Source of the DNA: Oscillospiraceae bacterium | GTDB taxonomy: Bacteria > Bacillota > Clostridia > Oscillospirales > Acutalibacteraceae | Assembly (NCBI GenBank): GCA_015065845.1 | Contig: SVPQ01000013.1 | Coordinates: forward strand, 1-57,294 | Reading direction: 5' to 3' | DNA length: 57,294 bases | In this document: piece by piece, positions 52,058 through 57,294 of the stretch | Numbering within the stretch: the first letter of the stretch is position 1 | Layout of the letters: each line of letters begins with the position of its first letter | The notes under the pieces: generated by a model | Databases searched by the model: none | Told to the model about the DNA's origin: nothing | The model's input: the letters and a program-made list of their open reading frames with translations, nothing else | Translations under genes and position numbers: made by a program

Positions 52058-52206
52058 CTATTATAATTGCCGACCGCAGGTCCCGAAATTTTGCATTTTG
52101 CATTCTGAATTTTTCATTTTAAAGGTCTGCCCCTACCATAGTGGGAGTTAATTTTTCGTTTCATTTATAGAAGTCTAGTTCCTAGTTCCTGATTCCTGGT
52201 TCCTGA
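52058..52206 (-). repeat. modular repeat element between surface-protein genes
   Basis: Minus-strand order from 52206: GGAACCA/GGAATCA/GGAACTA heptamers (52206-52172), a half copy of the AGGTCTGCCCC hairpin element (52154-52123), AATGCAA-type heptamers (52118-52089), TTTCGGG, hairpin GACC-TGC-GGTC (52082-52072), ATTATAAT (52067-52060). All modules are in the sense direction of the gene ending at 52214. Confidence 0.8.
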
Positions 52207-52213
52207 GCAAGCA

Positions 52214-54532
52214 TCAGCGTTTCACGCTGCTGCTTGCTTTATAAGTACTAGCGACCTTACCATTAACCGCTTTTACTGTGTAACGGTATTTTACACCTTT
52301 CTTAGCAGATTTGTCGGTGTATGATTTAGAAGTAGATTTTGCAGTTTTCAATGATTTCCAACTGCTCCATTTCTTAGTCTTTGCATTGTACTCACTTCTG
52401 TAAATTTTGTAGCTTGTTGCGCCTGTGCTTTGTACCCACGCAACCTTTATACCATTTGAAAGTGCTTTTACTGCTACTTTTGGTTGTGTTAAATAAAGAA
52501 GTGATGAACTTGATTTATAGGTACTTGCGGTTTTTCCGTTCACCGCTTTTACAGTGTACTTGTATTTTACACCACTCTTAACTTTTGTATCTGTATATGA
52601 AACAGTTGAACCTTTGGTAATTGTTTTCACACTCTTCCAACTGCTCCATTTACCATTTTTGTATTCAGCGCGGTAAACTTTGTAACCTGTTGCACCTGTA
52701 ATCTTATTCCAGGTAACTTTTACACCTGTTGAGGCATTTGCAATTTTTACTGTTGGTTGTGCGAGGAATAAAATGCTCGAAGAATTTTTAATACCGCTTT
52801 TTGTATCACCGTTAAATGCTTTTACAGTATAAATATACTTTGTACCACTCTTTGCAGTTACATCTACATAACTTGTTTTAGTTGCAGTACCACAAGTTTT
52901 CCAACTACCGTATTTCTTGGTTTTTGTGCTGTATGTTTTACGGTAAACTTTGTAGCTTTCTGCACCATCAATTGCTTTCCATGCAACTTTTACACCTGTT
53001 GCACTGTTTTTAACTGTCACTACTGGAGTTGCAAGTGTAAGTTTTGCAACATCTTTTTGTGCTACTGTAATTGTACCACATACAGAACATTTTTTACCCT
53101 CTGTTTTACCAGGTTCTTTATATGTCGGTGCTACTGCTGGGATTACTACTTCTTTATGGCCTTTTGCAGAAATAAGTTCAGACTTTGCATCATAACATAC
53201 TGTACAAACATAAGTTTTTTCACCTTGTGTTGTGCAAGTCGGTTCTGTTGTAACTGAACCACTGTTCCACTTGTGACCAGTTGCTTTAATTGTTTCTGTG
53301 TATGTATCTCCACAAGAGCAGGTAAAAGTTTTTGTACCCTCAACTGTGCAAGTTGGTTGTTGGGTTATCTCTTCTGTATATTTGTGGGCATGGTCGTCTG
53401 AACCATTAATTTCAATGAAAGTAAAACCATTATCTATTGCATATTTTTCTGCTGCAGAACCTTTTACACCATAGATTGTGAAACCGTCTATTTTCGTTTT
53501 TCCATTCATAGCAAAATCTTTATAACCAAAAGTTCCATCATTAATAAAGGTTACAGTGTCAGGAATTGTTACGCTTACAAGAGATTCACAAGCATCAAAA
53601 GCACCAGGACCTATACTTGCTACACCATCAGGAATTACTATACTTGTTAATGAACTGCAACCAAAAAAAGCCCACATCCATATATTAATTAAATTGCTTG
53701 GGAGTGTCACACTCTTAAGAGATTTGCATTTTTCAAAAGCAGATTCTTTTATACTTGTTACACTGTAAGGAATATTTATATCAGTAAGAGATGTACATTC
53801 ACAAAAAACATAATCACCAATTTCTGTTATACCCTCAGGAAGTTTTACACTTACAAGTGATGAACAATTTTCAAAAGTATAAGAACCTATATCTGTCACG
53901 CTGTCAGGTATTGTTACAGAAGTTAAATTACTACAATTTTCAAAAGCATAACCACCTATACCTATAACTTTATATCCTGCAATAGTCTGAGGAATTACCA
54001 ATGCACCGTTAGTTAAATTACTGTCATCGTAATCAGTAATTTCGCATGAATCGGTCGATATAACTTTAACAGAAAAACCATTTTCGTTAATTACAGAGTT
54101 GTCACCATCATCATAATCACCATCATCATCGTAGTCATTTGACCACTCAGGTTTTTCTGTACCTTCGTAGGTAATTAAAACTTTGACTGACTCAGCTTCT
54201 TCCCACTCACCTAATTCGATTCTTGCAGAAGTATTCGCTTCTATATAAACACAAATTTTAAAATCATAAAATACATCATAATCATCATTCTCGAAATATT
54301 GACCATCTACATTTATCATAATAAATGGATCTAAACCATTGATTGACTCAAATGTATAATACCCTGTTGTTGCAGGTGTAAATGTGTATTCACCTAACTC
54401 TAATGTATACTCACCTGTCTGAGTGAGATTTGTTGCATCATCTGCCGCGTTTGCGGTAAGTGTTATTGGTGATGAAGCACAAATGCCAATTACAAAAACA
54501 AATGCTAAAATTAAACTTAAAGCTCTTTTCAT
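52214..54532 (-). CDS. secreted BspA-type leucine-rich-repeat protein with fibronectin type III repeats
   Basis: 772 aa. Signal peptide 1-29 (KRALSLILAFVFVIGICASS). An N-terminal beta-sandwich domain (about 35-130). An acidic Asp/Gly linker. At least five BspA-type leucine-rich repeats (about 185-330; for example YAFENCSNLTSVTIPDSVTD). A Cys-rich segment with CXXC-type pairs (CSCGDTYTETI, VCTVCYDAKS, CSVCGTI; about 395-480). Three Fn3-like repeats of about 88 aa to the end. The last is nearly the same as the last repeat of the next gene, and both end SSSVKR. BspA-type repeats often bind host or microbial surfaces; no LPXTG anchor is present. Confidence 0.85.
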   Translation of the reverse strand: MKRALSLILAFVFVIGICASSPITLTANAADDATNLTQTGEYTLELGEYTFTPATTGYYTFESINGLDPFIMINVDGQYFENDDYDVFYDFKICVYIEANTSARIELGEWEEAESVKVLITYEGTEKPEWSNDYDDDGDYDDGDNSVINENGFSVKVISTDSCEITDYDDSNLTNGALVIPQTIAGYKVIGIGGYAFENCSNLTSVTIPDSVTDIGSYTFENCSSLVSVKLPEGITEIGDYVFCECTSLTDINIPYSVTSIKESAFEKCKSLKSVTLPSNLINIWMWAFFGCSSLTSIVIPDGVASIGPGAFDACESLVSVTIPDTVTFINDGTFGYKDFAMNGKTKIDGFTIYGVKGSAAEKYAIDNGFTFIEINGSDDHAHKYTEEITQQPTCTVEGTKTFTCSCGDTYTETIKATGHKWNSGSVTTEPTCTTQGEKTYVCTVCYDAKSELISAKGHKEVVIPAVAPTYKEPGKTEGKKCSVCGTITVAQKDVAKLTLATPVVTVKNSATGVKVAWKAIDGAESYKVYRKTYSTKTKKYGSWKTCGTATKTSYVDVTAKSGTKYIYTVKAFNGDTKSGIKNSSSILFLAQPTVKIANASTGVKVTWNKITGATGYKVYRAEYKNGKWSSWKSVKTITKGSTVSYTDTKVKSGVKYKYTVKAVNGKTASTYKSSSSLLYLTQPKVAVKALSNGIKVAWVQSTGATSYKIYRSEYNAKTKKWSSWKSLKTAKSTSKSYTDKSAKKGVKYRYTVKAVNGKVASTYKASSSVKR

Positions 54533-54556
54533 TTTCGTCCACCTTTTATCGACACA

Positions 54557-54580
54557 AACCCGATAGAAAACTATCGGGTT
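54557..54580 (-). terminator. hairpin between the two Fn3-protein genes
   Basis: AACCCGATAG-AAAA-CTATCGGGTT, a perfect 10-bp stem downstream of the gene at 54592. It is not followed by a T run on the minus strand, so it is a weak terminator or mRNA stabiliser. Confidence 0.5.
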
Positions 54581-54591
54581 GAATGTATTAT

Positions 54592-56742
54592 TTATCTTTT
54601 TACTGAACTACTTGCTTTGTAACTACTTGCAACTTTACCATTAACTGCTTTAACTGCGTAACGGTATTTTACACCTTTCTTTGCAGTTTTGTCGGTGTAT
54701 GACTTAGAAGATGCTTTTGCAGTTTTCACTGATTTCCAACCGCTCCATTTCTTAGTCTTTGCGTTATATTCCGAACGATAAATTGTGTAACCTGTTGCGC
54801 CTGTACTTTTTGTCCAAGTTACATTGATACCGCTTGAAACTGCTTTTACAGTTACAGTTGGTTGTGCTAAGCAAATTATTGAACCTGTAGAAACAAATGG
54901 ACTCTTGTATTCGCCATAAACACCTTTAAGTGTATATTTATATTTAACACCACTTTTTGCTGTTTTATCTACAAAAGAAGTTGCTGAAGCACCTGGTTTT
55001 TTAATTGCTTTCCAGCCAGACCATTTTTTTGTTGAGGCGTTATATTCACATCTGTAAAGAACATAACTTGCTACGCCTGGAGTTTTATTCCACTTAACTG
55101 TAATGCCACTTGCAGAGTTAGAAACTTTTGTAATTTTTGGTGTGTGCATAGAGTAGTTAAACTGAATATTGTAATCTATATATGATTCAGGTGCAGTATA
55201 ACCAGAGGATACTACCAAATAATAGTTTCCTTTACCAACATTAACACTTTCCGATTTTAAACTTAATGTATTTTTTACACTGTTTGTATAAACAACATTA
55301 CCTGCTGAATCTTTTAAAGTGAAATTCCAACCATCATTGAACTTATCTGACTCTTCTCTGTTAAATGTGAAATTTAACAAGCCATCTGTCGGAACTACAA
55401 ATTTATAATAATCGTTATCATCTCTTGAGTACATATTACCATAAACAACTTCATTTTTGTTTACAGTAGTAGCCCATTTAAAATCTTTGCCACCGTTTTC
55501 ATTTTCCCATTTTTTTCCATCAGTTGCGTCTACTACTGCTATATTATATAAAGCATGAAGTGGAGCTGAACCTGTATAAGCTGGCTCTACTTTAATAAAA
55601 TATTCTTTACCTTTTTCATAAGGTAATGTTCTTGTTTCAAAAGAACCTATGCTACTGACAACATAATTACCAACTATACTTGAAGCAGAATCTACAGGGA
55701 AAACTGTAATTTTCCAACCATTACCTACTTTATCTGCTGGTGTTTCGTTTAAATCAATTGCAAATTTAATTTTAAAAGCATCGGTTGTTGATTTGAATTT
55801 AAACACATCAACATCTGAAGAAGAATGGAACGAACCCTTATAGTTTTTTGCATACTCAATTACATTTGCTTTTGTTGTATCGTTGTTATATTCAGATTCC
55901 CATTGAGCATTAGTATATGTTTTCGCAGTAAGGGCATATGGAATATTCACAATATCAGAAGAACCCACATACTCAGCTTCTACTTTTACATAAATTGTTC
56001 CAGTAATTGGGAATTCAGGCGATGAAAAAGATGAAAAAGCAACATAATATTTAATAGTTTGTAAAGTTTCATCATATATTGTTACTTTCCAAGTATAAGA
56101 TACACCATCTTTATCGCTTATGTTTTGGTAACCAAAATCCACTGTAAAATAATCCTTATCAGATGTAAACTTGTACCAGTCAACATCACCTACTTCTTGT
56201 AACGCACCAACATACTGTTGATTGCTTGTCAATACTGTTGCAACAGATGAAGACTCGTTATTTTCATTTTCCCAATGAGCATCTGTATATGTTTTCGCAG
56301 TAAGAATATATGGAATATTCACAATATCAGAAGAACCCACATACTCAGCTTCTACTTTTACATAAATTGTTCCAGTAATTGGAAATTTAAGCGATGAAAA
56401 AGAGGAAAAATTAACATAATATTTAATCGTTTTTAAATTTTCATTATATATTGTTAATTTCCAAGTATAATATACACCATCTTGATCGCTTATGTTTTGG
56501 TAACCAAAATCCACTGTAAAATAATCTTTATCAGATGTAAATTTATACCAATCAACATCTTTACTACTCTGCAACGCACCAACATTAGTTTCAGCAACTT
56601 TGATTTCATTTGCAGTAGCTGCTGTGTCATTACTTTCTTTTTCTGTTAATGCTGTATCTGCTGCAAAACCTGTAACTGAAAAGCAGGAAAACGCAGAAAA
56701 AAGCATTAACAATGCTAATACTGAACATAAAATTTTTCTCAT
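54592..56742 (-). CDS. secreted protein with duplicated 124-aa domains and two Fn3 repeats
   Basis: 716 aa from the ATG at 56742 (AAAGGGG upstream); an in-frame extension of 31 codons runs through the operators and is rejected. Signal peptide RKILCSVLALLMLFSAFSCF. Four tandem beta-sandwich modules, each starting near an E-N/D-E-S/N-T-A-x-x-A pattern and carrying DVDWYKF, resemble bacterial pre-peptidase C-terminal (PPC-like) domains. The first two modules are nearly identical. Two Fn3 repeats follow; the final one is shared with the protein upstream. No catalytic domain or sortase motif. It is transcribed from a promoter overlaid by operators of the divergent XRE gene. Confidence 0.85.
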   Translation of the reverse strand: MRKILCSVLALLMLFSAFSCFSVTGFAADTALTEKESNDTAATANEIKVAETNVGALQSSKDVDWYKFTSDKDYFTVDFGYQNISDQDGVYYTWKLTIYNENLKTIKYYVNFSSFSSLKFPITGTIYVKVEAEYVGSSDIVNIPYILTAKTYTDAHWENENNESSSVATVLTSNQQYVGALQEVGDVDWYKFTSDKDYFTVDFGYQNISDKDGVSYTWKVTIYDETLQTIKYYVAFSSFSSPEFPITGTIYVKVEAEYVGSSDIVNIPYALTAKTYTNAQWESEYNNDTTKANVIEYAKNYKGSFHSSSDVDVFKFKSTTDAFKIKFAIDLNETPADKVGNGWKITVFPVDSASSIVGNYVVSSIGSFETRTLPYEKGKEYFIKVEPAYTGSAPLHALYNIAVVDATDGKKWENENGGKDFKWATTVNKNEVVYGNMYSRDDNDYYKFVVPTDGLLNFTFNREESDKFNDGWNFTLKDSAGNVVYTNSVKNTLSLKSESVNVGKGNYYLVVSSGYTAPESYIDYNIQFNYSMHTPKITKVSNSASGITVKWNKTPGVASYVLYRCEYNASTKKWSGWKAIKKPGASATSFVDKTAKSGVKYKYTLKGVYGEYKSPFVSTGSIICLAQPTVTVKAVSSGINVTWTKSTGATGYTIYRSEYNAKTKKWSGWKSVKTAKASSKSYTDKTAKKGVKYRYAVKAVNGKVASSYKASSSVKR
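55858..56601 (-). repeat. recent tandem duplication inside the coding sequence (372-bp period)
   Basis: Blocks such as GAATATTCACAATATCAGAA and CACATACTCAGCTTCTACTT occur twice, 372 bp (124 codons) apart, with very few differences, so the first two domains arose by recent duplication. The boundaries are approximate. Confidence 0.8.
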
Positions 56743-56767
56743 TTTTTTAACCCCTTTAATATTATTA

Positions 56768-56844
56768 GTAAACATATTGTTTACTAGTGTCATTATAATA
56801 AACATTTTGTTTACTGTCAAGACTAAAGTAAACATTTTGTTGTA
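56768..56844. promoter_or_regulatory. three operators phased 30 bp apart
   Basis: GTAAACATATTGTTTAC (56768-56784), ATAAACATTTTGTTTAC (56798-56814) and GTAAACATTTTGTTGTA (56828-56844): the same 17-bp palindromic site, start to start exactly 30 bp. The middle site fills the whole spacer of the promoter of the secreted-protein gene. The divergent XRE gene is the likely source of the binding protein. Confidence 0.85.
56792..56820 (-). promoter_or_regulatory. repressible promoter of the secreted Fn3 protein
   Basis: Minus strand: perfect TTGACA (56820-56815), 17-bp spacer that is itself an operator, perfect TATAAT (56797-56792). Occupancy should block RNA polymerase completely. Confidence 0.85.
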
Positions 56845-56876
56845 TCATATAAAGAATAGAACAAAGGAGAAATAAA

Positions 56877-57095
56877 ATGGATTACATCAAACGACTTTAT
56901 GACCTGCGTACTGATAATGATTTAAGGCAGGAAGATGTTGCAAACTATTTAAAAATCACAAAACAGGCGTATGGAATGTATGAAAATGGTAAAAGAAATT
57001 TACCAATAGAACATTTAATTAAGTTGAGTGAATTTTATAATGTTTCTACTGATTTTATTTTGAATATAACAAATAACCCTGAAATAAAAAAATAA
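56877..57095 (+). CDS. XRE-family HTH repressor
   Basis: 72 aa. A single helix-turn-helix domain: IKRLYDLRTDNDLRQEDVAN, then YLKITKQAYGMYENGKRNLP and the tail LSEFYNVSTDFILNIT. AAAGGAG precedes the ATG. It is divergent from the secreted-protein gene, with three shared operators between, so it probably represses both that gene and itself. It has no ligand domain; relief of repression must come from abundance, an antirepressor or proteolysis. Confidence 0.9.
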   Translation: MDYIKRLYDLRTDNDLRQEDVANYLKITKQAYGMYENGKRNLPIEHLIKLSEFYNVSTDFILNITNNPEIKK

Positions 57096-57141
57096 CAACC
57101 AGACTGAAGAAATAAAACTTAGTTTGGTTGTTTTTATTTTT
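57096..57141 (+). terminator. terminator of the XRE repressor gene
   Basis: CAACCAGACT (57096-57105) pairs with AGTTTGGTTG (57121-57130), then TTTTTATTTTTAG. The stem starts with the base after the stop codon. Confidence 0.85.
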
Positions 57142-57167
57142 AGTGATGTTCCGACCAAGGTCGGAGT

Positions 57168-57198
57168 AAAAAAATAAACCGTAGCAGATGCTACGGTT
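57168..57198 (-). terminator. rRNA operon terminator
   Basis: Minus strand: AACCGTAGCA (57198-57189) / TGCTACGGTT (57186-57177), loop TC, then TATTTTTTTA. About 50 bases after the 23S end. A second hairpin TCCGACC/GGTCGGA lies at about 57152-57167. Confidence 0.85.
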
Positions 57199-57247
57199 TT
57201 AATGTACCCTGAAAACTGAATAAAGGAAAGCGGAAGAAACAAACGAA

Positions 57248-57294
57248 ATGGTCAAGCCCTCGACCTATTAGTACTGCTTAGCTGAACATGTCAC
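57248..57294 (-). rRNA. 23S ribosomal RNA, 3' end (partial)
   Basis: The plus strand reads GGTCAAGCCCTCGACCTATT from 57250, the reverse complement of the conserved 23S 3' end (family ending ...AATCGATCGAGGACTTAACC in E. coli). Only the last 45 or so bases are inside the window; the gene continues beyond it. No 5S gene lies between it and the terminator. Confidence 0.9.

Noticed and set aside
56743-56835. 31-codon N-terminal extension of the secreted Fn3 protein
   Set aside because: It translates the operator/promoter region; the signal peptide starts at 56742.

Overview
The window is low-GC DNA from a spore-forming Firmicute, most likely a gut or rumen Clostridia of the Ruminococcaceae/Oscillospiraceae type. 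Evidence: sigG, a SigH-like sigma factor, both dipicolinate synthase subunits and spoVAE (sporulation); a fused ispH-ribosomal S1 gene; a MurE with the meso-diaminopimelate motif DNPR; Gram-positive promoters (TTGACA/TATAAT) and AGGAGG ribosome sites; a dockerin-bearing secreted protein; and fibronectin/BspA-type surface proteins. No phage, transposase or CRISPR genes were seen.

Layout. 1-6.8 kb (minus strand): zinc-ribbon fragment, SigH-like factor, zinc-ribbon membrane protein, then tmcAL - flavoprotein - cmk - ispH/S1. 6.9-8.1 kb: ackA (plus). 8.2-9.4 kb: an accessory islet with two tandem ribbon-helix-helix proteins, a 63-aa orphan, two near-identical hairpin terminators and a candidate type I toxin-antitoxin locus (25-aa membrane peptide plus convergent antisense RNA). 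9.4-10.9 kb: membrane metallopeptidase and polysaccharide deacetylase. 10.9-25.2 kb: a division and cell-wall (dcw) cluster on the minus strand, in transcription order mraZ-rsmH-ftsL / PBP-murE-murF-mraY-ftsW-murG-murA-ftsQ / ftsZ, cut into three units by an internal terminator and promoters. murC, murD and ftsA are absent. 25.3-28.1 kb: condensation-like protein plus nicotinate phosphoribosyltransferase. 28.4-33.2 kb (plus): XRE regulator, dpaA-dpaB, and a P-type cation ATPase under a yybP-ykoY manganese riboswitch. 33.3-35.2 kb: secreted endonuclease/exonuclease/phosphatase-fold protein and spoVAE. 35.3-45.2 kb (minus): a nine-gene UMP operon pyrC-carA-carB-pyrK-pyrD-pyrF-pyrE-pyrB-pyrI behind an attenuator and a 59-aa membrane leader gene. 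45.8-47.7 kb: sigG and tyrA. 48.3-56.8 kb: surface or secreted proteins, including a transglutaminase-dockerin protein, a BspA-LRR/Fn3 protein and a duplicated-domain Fn3 protein under an XRE repressor. 57.25 kb to the end: the 3' end of a 23S rRNA gene on the minus strand.

The observations I rate most highly: (1) CarA has lost the glutaminase nucleophile (Cys to Gly) and catalytic His (to Asn), suggesting an ammonia-dependent carbamoyl-phosphate synthase. (2) Intergenic regions hold a modular repeat family: 7-bp-period arrays that usually abut stop codons in sense orientation, then a CGG box, a tiny hairpin with a 3-nt loop whose stem varies but stays paired, an ATTATAAT box and a longer central hairpin, sometimes as symmetrical inverted pairs. 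(3) A Fst/par-like convergent toxin-antisense locus. (4) sigG and spoVAE both carry hairpins over their ribosome-binding sites.

All calls come from reading the sequence and recalled family knowledge; no database search was run.
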